A stretch of 7,056 nt of DNA from Oxalobacteraceae bacterium UBA5157 (GTDB taxonomy: Bacteria > Pseudomonadota > Gammaproteobacteria > Burkholderiales > Burkholderiaceae_D). This document shows positions 1 to 5,842 of the stretch, one piece after another; position 1 is the first letter of the stretch, and the number at the start of each line of letters is the position of its first letter. The notes under the pieces are model-generated. The model was given only the letters and a program-made list of their open reading frames with translations, had not been told where the DNA came from and did not search any database. The stretch covers positions 336 through 7,391 of the forward strand of contig DHXL01000024.1 in the NCBI GenBank assembly GCA_002415335.1. The letters run 5' to 3'. The translations under genes and the position numbers were made by a program.

Positions 1-263
1 TCATCGAAGCCGTCACCAGCGGCGTGCCGGTGCTGGCCAGCGACATCCCGGGCAATCGCGGCATGCTGGGGGAAAAATATACGGGCTACTTTCCGCCCGG
101 CGATAGTTTAAAATTGGCGCAGCTGATTGAACGTGCCGCCGGCGACCCGGAATTCTACGGCCGACTGCAAGCACAATGTGCAGCCCGTGCCCCGCTTTTT
201 GCGCCGGAACGCGAACGCGCATCCTTACTGGAATTGCTGGAAAATTGTTTCAACCAAACATAG
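1..263 (+). CDS. senB: Glycosyltransferase, C-terminal part; probable selenosugar synthase SenB (5' end outside window)
   Basis: The frame is open from base 3 to a TAG at 261-263, giving 86 residues of a C-terminus; the start lies upstream of the window. The visible part opens with IEAVTSGVPVLASDIPGN, the sugar-nucleotide-binding segment of the second Rossmann domain of GT-B (GT4-like) glycosyltransferases. It continues with RGMLGEKYTGYFPPGD and ends with a helical tail containing QCAARAPLFAPERE. From memory, the IPGN-x-GMLG, GYxxxGD and RAPLFxPxRE pattern is typical of the TIGR04348 family. That family includes SenB, which couples selenophosphate with a UDP-sugar to make a selenosugar for selenoneine. 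The selD gene 8 bp downstream supports this, since SenB needs selenophosphate. The glycosyltransferase call is firm. The SenB identity is inference from a C-terminal fragment plus context; another GT4 enzyme remains possible. Confidence 0.75.
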   Translation, partial: IEAVTSGVPVLASDIPGNRGMLGEKYTGYFPPGDSLKLAQLIERAAGDPEFYGRLQAQCAARAPLFAPERERASLLELLENCFNQT

Positions 264-271
264 AGGCACAC

Positions 272-1327
272 ATGGATACCTTGCACACCGACAACATCAA
301 GCTGACTTCCTTTTCCCATGGCGGAGGCTGCGGCTGCAAGATTTCTCCCGGCCTGTTGACCGAGATCCTGAAATCCTCGAGCGGATTTCCCATCCCCGAA
401 CAATTGCTGGTCGGCATTGAGACCGCTGATGATGCCGCTGTATACAAGCTCAACGATGAGCAGGCACTGATCGCAACGACGGATTTCTTCATGCCTATCG
501 TTGACGATCCCTTTGACTTCGGGCGTATCGCCGCAACCAATGCGATTTCGGATGTCTATGCCATGGGCGGCACCCCGATCATGGCGCTGGCATTGGTTGC
601 GATGCCGATCAAGCAATTGTCCATCGACATCATCGGAAAAATCATCAAGGGCGGCGAGACTGTCTGCACCGAGGCCGGCATTCCCATTGCGGGCGGGCAC
701 TCGATCGATTCAGTGGAACCGATTTACGGCCTGGTGGTGATGGGACTGGTTCACCCCTCCAGGATCAAGCGTAATTCCGGCGCCCGGGCCGGAGACAAGC
801 TGATCCTCGGCAAGCCGCTCGGCGTGGGCATTCTGTCGGCGGCACTGAAGAAGAATGCGCTGGATGCGGCCGGCTATGCGGCGATGATCGAGAACACCAC
901 CAAGCTCAACAAGCCCGGCAAGGCCTTGTCCGACTTGGCCGGCGTACATGCACTGACCGACGTCACCGGCTTTGGCTTACTGGGCCACTTGCTCGAGCTG
1001 GCGCGCGGCTCGGGCCTGACGGCCAGGCTCGACATGGCACAGATTCCCTTGCTGCCGAACGTGCAGCAACTCGCTGAAAAAGGATTCATCACCGGCGCGT
1101 CCGGCCGCAACTGGGCCGCCTATGGCGATGACGTTGGGTTGGGCGACGCCATCACGCCGGTGCAGCAAATGCTGTTGACCGATCCGCAGACATCGGGCGG
1201 CTTGCTGGTGTCGTGCGACGCCGGCATCGTGGACGAAGTGCTGGCGCTGTTCCGGCGCGAGGGCTTCGCGGATGCGGCGGTCATCGGCGGGATGGAGACA
1301 GGACCGGCAAGAATCGACGTCGCATAA
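272..1327 (+). CDS. selD: Selenide, water dikinase (selenophosphate synthase), SelD / SenC position
   Basis: This 351-residue cytoplasmic enzyme makes selenophosphate from selenide and ATP. The N-terminal SHGGGCGCKISP matches the glycine-rich catalytic loop of E. coli SelD (C17, K20), giving Cys20 and Lys23 here. Cys20 is encoded by TGC, so this is the cysteine form, not selenocysteine. The metal/ATP aspartates line up at a constant +3 offset: D54 (TADDAAVY), D71 (TTDFF), D94 (SDVYAMGG) and D230 (LTDVTGFGLLGH). LLTDPQTSGGLL lies near the C-terminus. Length is close to the usual ~350. I chose ATG 272 because it places the catalytic loop at the normal distance and has AGAGG (262-266) just upstream; the longer open frame from 176 overlaps the upstream gene. 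The upstream stop codon overlaps this ribosome site, so the two genes are probably co-transcribed and coupled. By position it would be SenC of a selenoneine operon. It may also feed selenocysteine or selenouridine synthesis, for which nothing is visible here. Confidence 0.95.
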   Translation: MDTLHTDNIKLTSFSHGGGCGCKISPGLLTEILKSSSGFPIPEQLLVGIETADDAAVYKLNDEQALIATTDFFMPIVDDPFDFGRIAATNAISDVYAMGGTPIMALALVAMPIKQLSIDIIGKIIKGGETVCTEAGIPIAGGHSIDSVEPIYGLVVMGLVHPSRIKRNSGARAGDKLILGKPLGVGILSAALKKNALDAAGYAAMIENTTKLNKPGKALSDLAGVHALTDVTGFGLLGHLLELARGSGLTARLDMAQIPLLPNVQQLAEKGFITGASGRNWAAYGDDVGLGDAITPVQQMLLTDPQTSGGLLVSCDAGIVDEVLALFRREGFADAAVIGGMETGPARIDVA

Positions 1328-1392
1328 GTATGACAAGACGCATCGGCGGCGAACGCGTCGCACACCTCACCCGACTGAATTGGCGGCCATGC

Positions 1393-1422
1393 TTGACAAG
1401 TTCGGCCGACCTCCCGTACATT
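1393..1422 (+). promoter_or_regulatory. Candidate sigma70 promoter for leuA leader transcript
   Basis: A perfect -35 TTGACA lies at 1393-1398. A -10 candidate TACATT (4 of 6 matches to TATAAT) lies at 1417-1422 with an 18-bp spacer. The predicted transcription start falls around 1428-1430, which would give a leader of about 350 nt before leuA. It is the best promoter-like match I see between selD and leuA. No transcription data support it. Confidence 0.5.
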
Positions 1423-1428
1423 TGACGC

Positions 1429-1521
1429 ATGTTCTCCGCGCCTCATTCATCGCTCGCCCCACCCCGCATCGCCAGCGCACTGCTGGCGGCGGCGCTGCCG
1501 CTGCCAACGCTGGCGCACTAA
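1429..1521 (+). CDS. Possible 30-residue leader peptide or small ORF 1 upstream of leuA
   Basis: An ATG at 1429 opens a 30-codon frame ending in TAA at 1519-1521. The peptide begins MFSAPHSSLAPPRIAS and continues with an Ala/Leu/Pro stretch; 6 of 30 residues are Leu. The ATG sits almost exactly where transcription from the promoter at 1393-1422 should begin, so if translated it would be from a leaderless or nearly leaderless mRNA. The second half (ALLAAALPLPTLAH) also resembles a signal-peptide core. The frame is GC-rich and could be chance. I do not recognise it as a known peptide. Confidence 0.22.
   Translation: MFSAPHSSLAPPRIASALLAAALPLPTLAH
1471..1514 (+). repeat. Inverted repeat in leuA leader (GCCAGCG / CGCTGGC)
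   Basis: GCCAGCG at 1471-1477 is perfectly complementary to CGCTGGC at 1508-1514, with a 30-nt GC-rich interior that can pair further with itself. It lies inside small ORF 1. It may form RNA secondary structure in the leader, but GC-rich DNA readily gives such pairs by chance. Confidence 0.25.
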
Positions 1522-1594
1522 CCCCCATGTAGTCGTTGTTCCCTGGCGCATCCGGCCAGCGCCCGTTGAAAAAAATCTGAAAGCCTCGCAACCC

Positions 1595-1711
1595 ATGCAC
1601 TTCAAGTCGATTCCCGCAACACTCGTTCACGGCGACCTCATCGCCGTGACGATCTTTGCGCGCTCGCTGTCGCTGCTGCCGCTACCGATCGGTTGCCTGG
1701 CCTCGCGTTAA
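1595..1711 (+). CDS. Possible leucine-containing leader peptide (38 aa) upstream of leuA
   Basis: ATG 1595 opens a 38-codon frame ending in TAA at 1709-1711, just before the hairpin cluster at 1712-1747. Seven residues are Leu, four of them within residues 25-30 (LSLLPL, nucleotides 1667-1684). One uses CTA, a codon usually rare in such GC-rich genomes; Ile (4) and Val (2) add to the branched-chain content. The position and composition fit an attenuation-type leader peptide, in which slow translation of Leu codons alters folding downstream. No strong ribosome site is visible: GAAAG lies about 10 nt upstream. The Leu run is less extreme than in enterobacterial leuL (four consecutive Leu). The call is inference. 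Confidence 0.3.
   Translation: MHFKSIPATLVHGDLIAVTIFARSLSLLPLPIGCLASR
1628..1648 (+). repeat. Perfect 8-bp hairpin in leuA leader
   Basis: CACGGCGA (1628-1635) pairs perfectly with TCGCCGTG (1641-1648) around a 5-nt loop (CCTCA). It lies inside the second small ORF, ahead of its Leu-rich codons. There is no T-tract after it, so it is not an intrinsic terminator by itself. Confidence 0.4.
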
Positions 1712-1747
1712 GTGGCAGTCAGGCAGCCTAGCTGCCACGCCTGACTG
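1712..1747 (+). promoter_or_regulatory. Overlapping, mutually exclusive hairpins before leuA (putative attenuator or operator)
   Basis: Three perfect pairings share the same bases. GTGGCAG (1712-1718) pairs with CTGCCAC (1732-1738). CAGTCAGGC (1716-1724) pairs with GCCTGACTG (1739-1747). GGCAGC (1722-1727) pairs with GCTGCC (1731-1736) around a 3-nt loop. The first two cannot form together. CAGTCA/TGACTG plus the inner GGCAGC/GCTGCC could stack into one long stem with a bulge. The element starts one base after the stop of the Leu-containing small ORF and ends 17 nt before the leuA ribosome site. There is no T-run, so control of translation start, Rho access or protein binding to the inverted repeat is more likely than an intrinsic terminator. 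The repeats are seen; the function is inferred. Confidence 0.5.
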
Positions 1748-1776
1748 ATCAACCCAGATAACGTAGAGGATTCCCC

Positions 1777-3471
1777 ATGATGTTGCCCAACCCGGCTGCG
1801 AAATATCGCGCCTTCCCTGCTGTCCAATTAACCAACCGAACGTGGCCCGATCAGGTCATTACCAGGCCGCCGATCTGGATGAGCACCGATCTGCGCGACG
1901 GCAATCAAGCATTGATCGAACCGATGAGCGCCGCACGAAAACTGCGCTTCTTCGACATGCTGGTCAAGATCGGCATCAAGGAAATCGAGGTCGCATTTCC
2001 GTCGGCGTCGCAAACCGATTTCGATTTTGTGCGCCAGCTGATCGAAGGAAATCGCATCCCCGACGATGTGACGATCGAAGTCCTGACGCCGGCGCGCGAA
2101 GACTTGATCCGCCGCACGATCGACTCCGTACGCGGCGCGAAACGCGCCATCATCCATCTGTACAACCCGATCGCGCCGGCGTTCCGCCGCATCGTGTTCG
2201 GCATGTCGCGCGAACACGTCAAGGAGATCGCGGTTGCCGGCACGCGCCTGATCAGGCAATTGACCGATGAGCGGCCGGAGACTACATGGGTGTTCGAATA
2301 CTCGCCGGAAACCTTCAGCATGACCGAACTGGATTTTTCGAAGAACGTCTGCGACGCCGTATCCGAGACATGGAAGGCGACGCCGTACCGCAAGATGATC
2401 GTCAACCTGCCGTCGACCGTCGAATCCAGCACGCCCAACGTCTATGCCGACCAGGTCGAATGGATGCACCGGCATTTGGCGCGGCGCGATTCGATCATCC
2501 TCTCCGTGCATCCGCACAACGATCGCGGCACTGCCGTGGCGTCGGCAGAGCTGGCCGTGATGGCCGGCGCCGACCGCGTCGAAGGCTGCCTGTTCGGCAA
2601 TGGCGAACGCACCGGCAACGTCGATCTGGTGACGCTGGCGCTGAATTTGTACACGCAAGGCGTGCAGCCGGGGCTGGACTTTTCCGACATCGATGCGGTT
2701 CGGCAGTGCGTCGAGGAATGCAACCAGTTGCCGGTGCATCCGCGCCATCCGTATGTCGGCGATCTGGTGTTCACGGCGTTTTCGGGCTCGCACCAGGATG
2801 CGATCAAAAAGGGTTTCGCGCAGCAACGTGCTGGCGCAGTGTGGGAAGTGCCGTACCTGCCGATCGATCCCGCCGACCTCGGTCGCAGCTACGACGCGGT
2901 GATCCGCGTCAACAGCCAGTCGGGCAAGGGCGGCATGGCTTACTTGCTGGAACAGGAATTCGGCCTGGTATTGCCGCGCCGCCTTCAGATCGAATTCAGC
3001 CGCGCCGTGCAAGCGGTGGCCGATGAGACCGGGCGCGAGGTGGCGGCGCAAGACCTGTATCGCATCTTCCAGCAGGAGTACCTGGAGCTGCAATCGCCGT
3101 ATGCGTACCGCAGCCATCGCATGATCGAACACGGTGCGACCCGCTCGACGCGGGTCGATCTCGACATCGACTGTGCGGGCAAGTGCATGGCGTTGCACGG
3201 TCAAGGCAATGGCCCGCTTGACGCGTTTGTGGCCGCCATGGGCCTCGACATCAAACTGATGGATTATCACGAACATGCAATCGATGCCGGCGCCGATGCG
3301 CAAGCCGCCTGCTACGTCGAACTGCGCGTCAATGAAGGTCCGACTCGCTTCGGTGTCGGGATCGATGCGAATATCGTCACGGCGTCGTTCCAGGCGGTCT
3401 TGAGCGCGCTGAATCGGGACTTCCGGATTAGCGCGCGCAGCGGGCAGGAACCGGTGGCTGCGGCGGCCTAG
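1777..3471 (+). CDS. leuA: 2-isopropylmalate synthase (long, yeast-type form), LeuA
   Basis: This 564-residue cytoplasmic enzyme condenses 2-oxoisovalerate with acetyl-CoA, the first committed step of leucine synthesis. The N-terminal two thirds are an HMGL-like TIM barrel: STDLRDGNQ (36-44) carries the first metal/substrate residues, followed by EVAFPSASQTDFDF, HPHNDRG (245-251) with the metal-binding His pair, and GNGERTGN (274-281). A linker with YRSHRMIEHG leads to the C-terminal LeuA regulatory domain, about residues 430-555, the usual site of leucine feedback inhibition. Length and sequence style fit the ~560-residue 'leuA_yeast' type rather than the ~510-residue type. The ribosome site AGAGGA (1765-1770) is 6 nt before ATG 1777; an immediately following ATG at 1780 is an equally usable start. 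A 449-bp structured leader precedes it. It shares no obvious pathway with its neighbours and converges with egtB. Confidence 0.95.
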   Translation: MMLPNPAAKYRAFPAVQLTNRTWPDQVITRPPIWMSTDLRDGNQALIEPMSAARKLRFFDMLVKIGIKEIEVAFPSASQTDFDFVRQLIEGNRIPDDVTIEVLTPAREDLIRRTIDSVRGAKRAIIHLYNPIAPAFRRIVFGMSREHVKEIAVAGTRLIRQLTDERPETTWVFEYSPETFSMTELDFSKNVCDAVSETWKATPYRKMIVNLPSTVESSTPNVYADQVEWMHRHLARRDSIILSVHPHNDRGTAVASAELAVMAGADRVEGCLFGNGERTGNVDLVTLALNLYTQGVQPGLDFSDIDAVRQCVEECNQLPVHPRHPYVGDLVFTAFSGSHQDAIKKGFAQQRAGAVWEVPYLPIDPADLGRSYDAVIRVNSQSGKGGMAYLLEQEFGLVLPRRLQIEFSRAVQAVADETGREVAAQDLYRIFQQEYLELQSPYAYRSHRMIEHGATRSTRVDLDIDCAGKCMALHGQGNGPLDAFVAAMGLDIKLMDYHEHAIDAGADAQAACYVELRVNEGPTRFGVGIDANIVTASFQAVLSALNRDFRISARSGQEPVAAAA

Positions 3472-3504
3472 CAAGATAGCGGAGATGCGGCAGCACGTCA
3501 GGGC

Positions 3505-3519
3505 GGGCGGCTTCCGCCC
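3505..3519. terminator. Short GC hairpin between convergent leuA and egtB
   Basis: GGGCGG (3505-3510) and CCGCCC (3514-3519) form a 6-bp stem with a 3-nt loop. It sits in the 57-bp gap between the leuA stop (3471) and the egtB stop (3529). The location suits a shared bidirectional terminator. There is no T-run on either side, so it is not a convincing intrinsic terminator. Confidence 0.3.
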
Positions 3520-3528
3520 CGCGCGCCG

Positions 3529-4812
3529 TCAGGACTTCGCCAACCTTATCCCGGTAAACTGCCAGCGCGCGGTAGCCGGGAAGAAGTTGCGATAGCTGGC
3601 GCGCGCATGGCCCGCCGGCGTAACGCACGACGAGCCGCGCAATACGTATTGATTAACCATGAACTTGCCGTTATATTCGCCGACCGCGCCTTCCTGCGGT
3701 GCATAACCGGGATAAGGCGCATAGCTGCTGGCGGTCCATTGCCAGCCGGCGCCGAACAACTGGGTCATGCCGGTATAGTGCGCGCCGCGCGGGTGCAAAT
3801 ATTCGTTCGCATGTTCGCCAATTTGAGGTTGGGCGTGGGCAGCCGCGTGCTCCCACTCCGCTTCGGTCGGCAAGCGCGCACCGGCCCACCGCGCATAGGC
3901 GTCGGCTTCAAAAAGAGACAGGTGCGTCGCGGCTGCGTTCAGGTCGAGCGGCTGCGACCCGTGCAGCGTGAATTCTTGCCAGTGCGAAGCAGCGCCCTCA
4001 TCGGCAGGCTGCCAGTACAGCGGATGGTGCAGCCGCTGCGCGGATACCCACTCCCATCCTTCCGACAACCACAGCGCCGCATTGCCGTAACCGCCCGCCT
4101 CGACAAACGCAAGAAATTCGCCATTGGTCACCAGCCGCGATGCCAGTGCGAAGCGTTCCACGAATTGCCGGTGGCGCGGCGTTTCATTATCGAAGCAAAA
4201 GCCGGCGCCGTGGTGGCCAATCTCGACGACTCCCGCCTCGAACACGCGCCAGTCCAATGCCGTGGCGGCCGCATTCGCAGCAAGCGGCGCGTCGGCGTAT
4301 GCCGGCTTCAAGGGGTTCGTCGACAGCAAGTGCTTGACATCGGTCAGCATCAATTCCTGATGCTGCTGCTCGTGCTGCAACCCGAGTTCGACCAAACCGG
4401 CCAGCTCGCCGGATGCATCGTGGGGCAAGCGCGCCAGCAACGGCGTCATGCGCCGATCCACATTGCGGCGATAGGCCAGCACCTCGTCCAGCGAAGGCCG
4501 GGTCAGCAAGCCGCGCTGGGGGCGCGCGTACTTGTCGCCAATCGCGTTGTAATAGGAATTGAACAGCACGCGAAACGCAGGATGATGGGGCCGGAAGCCG
4601 GGCTCGAAACGCTCGAGGAGAAAGGTTTCGAAGAACCAGGTGGTATGCGCCAGATGCCATTTGACCGGACTGGCATCGGGCATCGATTGCGCGCAGCAAT
4701 CCTCGGCCGACAGACCCTGTAATAATGCGACGCTCCGCTCGCGCACCGACTGGTAGCGGCCGTGCACGCTGCTCGGGTCACTCAGGAAAGCTTGATCCAG
4801 CTGATCCTTCAT
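3529..4812 (-). CDS. egtB: Ergothioneine biosynthesis sulfoxide synthase EgtB
   Basis: This 427-residue cytoplasmic, non-haem-iron enzyme forms the C-S bond between hercynine and cysteine or gamma-glutamylcysteine, using O2. Residues ~15-165 are the DinB-like four-helix domain with the iron-binding His triad: H56 in WHLAHTTWFFE, and H147 and H151 in LQHEQQHQE. Residues ~185-425 are the formylglycine-generating-enzyme/C-type-lectin-like domain, with LPTEAEWE (314-321), GEYNGKFM (378-385), RNFFP (408-412) and RWQFTGIRLA near the end. Length matches family members (~430). ATG 4812 is chosen because GGGAG lies 6 nt upstream; the frame stays open to 4902 but would then overlap egtD. It is last in the minus-strand block, 68 bp after egtD. 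No methyltransferase domain follows, unlike OvoA. The GLLTRP, QHEQQHQEL and GEYNGKFM patterns are those of canonical EgtB rather than SenA, as far as I recall. The sulfur donor cannot be read from the sequence by eye. Confidence 0.95.
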   Translation of the reverse strand: MKDQLDQAFLSDPSSVHGRYQSVRERSVALLQGLSAEDCCAQSMPDASPVKWHLAHTTWFFETFLLERFEPGFRPHHPAFRVLFNSYYNAIGDKYARPQRGLLTRPSLDEVLAYRRNVDRRMTPLLARLPHDASGELAGLVELGLQHEQQHQELMLTDVKHLLSTNPLKPAYADAPLAANAAATALDWRVFEAGVVEIGHHGAGFCFDNETPRHRQFVERFALASRLVTNGEFLAFVEAGGYGNAALWLSEGWEWVSAQRLHHPLYWQPADEGAASHWQEFTLHGSQPLDLNAAATHLSLFEADAYARWAGARLPTEAEWEHAAAHAQPQIGEHANEYLHPRGAHYTGMTQLFGAGWQWTASSYAPYPGYAPQEGAVGEYNGKFMVNQYVLRGSSCVTPAGHARASYRNFFPATARWQFTGIRLAKS

Positions 4813-4818
4813 CGCGCG

Positions 4819-4823
4819 CTCCC
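4819..4823 (-). promoter_or_regulatory. Ribosome binding site deciding the egtB start
   Basis: GGGAG on the minus strand, 6 nt upstream of ATG 4812. It supports that start over the longer in-frame GTG at 4902, which lies inside egtD. Confidence 0.7.
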
Positions 4824-4880
4824 ATCTGGATGATTGATTCTGCTTGGCGGTGCCGACTGAATTCGACTCACGAACCTGCG

Positions 4881-5831
4881 CTACACCGCCTTGGCGTGGC
4901 ACACCATGAACCAGCTGCGCGGGTCAGTCCATATCCTGGCATCGCCAAAGCCGGCATGTTCCAGCAGCTTCGCGAAAGCCTGCTGGGTATACTTGTAGCT
5001 ATTCTCGGTGTGGATGCGCTCGCCGCGCTCGAAGCGCCGCTGGCCGCCTTGCCAATGCACGGTCAGGTTCGCTTTGGCTTCGAGATACATTTCGATCCGG
5101 CTCAATTCGGAATTGAAGAAACCGCGATGCTGCCAGTCGCGCACATTGAAATCGGCGTCGAGCAATCGATTGAGATGCCGCAACAGGTTCAAGTTGAAAG
5201 CAGCCGTCACGCCCCATGCGTCGTCATAGGCGGCGTCGAGCACATCCTTGTCCTTGATCAAGTCTGCGCCGATCAACAGCCCTCCGTCGCTGCCGCACGC
5301 CTTGCGCAAGCGCTGCAGGAATGCGAGCGATTCCGGCAGCGTGAAATTCCCGATCGACGAGCCCGGATAAAAAAATATGCGCTTGTCGGAACGTACCGCC
5401 GGCGGCAAACCGAGCGCGGCGGAAAAATCCATACCGATCGCCGTCATCTCGATATGCGGGAAAATCTTCTGTAGCCCGTTCACCGATTCAGCCAGGAAAT
5501 CGGCTGAGATATCGACTGGCACATACTGCGCCGGATGCAGCACCGGAAACAAACGGGCCGCCTTTGCGCAATTGCCGGCGCCGAGATCGATCAGCGTCAC
5601 ACCCTCGCCGACCGAATGCCCGATTTCCTCGGCATACTTGTCGAAAATTGCGGCCTCGGTACGGGTCGGATAATACTCGGGCAGCTCGCAGATCGCCTGG
5701 AACAGGCAAGAGCCCAGCGCATCGTACAAATACTTGGGCGATGTGAACGCTTGCGGCGCGAGCAGCCCGGCGATCAATTCATCCTTGATCGCGTTGCTGT
5801 CCACATGAGCGTACTGGATGAATTGAGCCAT
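4881..5831 (-). CDS. egtD: L-histidine N-alpha-methyltransferase EgtD
   Basis: This 316-residue cytoplasmic enzyme uses three S-adenosylmethionine to convert histidine to hercynine, the betaine precursor of ergothioneine and selenoneine. Family signatures are all present in order: PKYLYDALGS (32-41), ELPEYYPTRTEA (49-60), the SAM-binding loop IDLGAGNCAK (81-90), PVDIS (105-109), FFYPGSSIGNF (153-163) with N162 in the histidine-binding position, FNLNLLRHLNR (212-222), and HTENSYKYT (274-282) whose E276 and S278 match the imidazole-binding pair of mycobacterial EgtD. Length is near the ~320 of that enzyme. The ribosome site TAGGGA (5837-5842) is 5 nt before the ATG and overlaps the stop codon of the upstream TlpA-like gene, so the two are probably translationally coupled. 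egtB follows after 68 bp. The product would serve EgtB here and, if present, SenA. Confidence 0.96.
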   Translation of the reverse strand: MAQFIQYAHVDSNAIKDELIAGLLAPQAFTSPKYLYDALGSCLFQAICELPEYYPTRTEAAIFDKYAEEIGHSVGEGVTLIDLGAGNCAKAARLFPVLHPAQYVPVDISADFLAESVNGLQKIFPHIEMTAIGMDFSAALGLPPAVRSDKRIFFYPGSSIGNFTLPESLAFLQRLRKACGSDGGLLIGADLIKDKDVLDAAYDDAWGVTAAFNLNLLRHLNRLLDADFNVRDWQHRGFFNSELSRIEMYLEAKANLTVHWQGGQRRFERGERIHTENSYKYTQQAFAKLLEHAGFGDARIWTDPRSWFMVCHAKAV

Positions 5832-5836
5832 GTCGG

Positions 5837-5842
5837 TCCCTA
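5837..5842 (-). promoter_or_regulatory. egtD ribosome site overlapping upstream stop codon
   Basis: TAGGGA on the minus strand, 5 nt before the egtD ATG. Its first three bases are the TAG stop of the TlpA-like gene. This arrangement implies a single mRNA and likely translational coupling. Confidence 0.65.

Noticed and set aside
329..331. Selenocysteine at the SelD catalytic position
   Set aside because: The codon is TGC (Cys20), not TGA, so no in-frame recoding is needed.
1328..1392. Terminator directly after selD
   Set aside because: Only a 5-bp GACGC/GCGTC pairing is present and no T-run follows. Nothing supports an intrinsic terminator.
1541..1576. Intrinsic terminator at the GGCGC/GCGCC repeat (1545-1549/1559-1563)
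   Set aside because: The stem is only 5 bp and is followed by an A-run, not a T-run, on the plus strand. It does not fit a terminator in either direction.
1828..3474. 548-codon open frame on the minus strand opposite leuA
   Set aside because: It is the mirror frame of a GC-rich gene. The translation is rich in Arg, His, Asp and Ala without any recognisable motif, while leuA is unmistakable.
3607..4722. 371-codon plus-strand open frame opposite egtB
   Set aside because: It is a shadow of egtB coding bias, with an Arg-rich low-information translation and no plausible domain.
3529..4812. The EgtB-like gene being SenA (selenoneine synthase)
   Set aside because: It carries the canonical EgtB signatures across both domains and is paired with egtD. 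SenA proteins form a separate EgtB-related family. A family-model search would settle it, but the visible motifs favour EgtB.
3529..4812. OvoA (ovothiol synthase)
   Set aside because: OvoA has a C-terminal methyltransferase domain. This protein ends after the lectin-like domain at 427 residues.
4813..4902. 30-residue N-terminal extension of EgtB from GTG 4902
   Set aside because: It would overlap egtD, lacks a ribosome site and does not resemble the family. ATG 4812 has GGGAG at good spacing.
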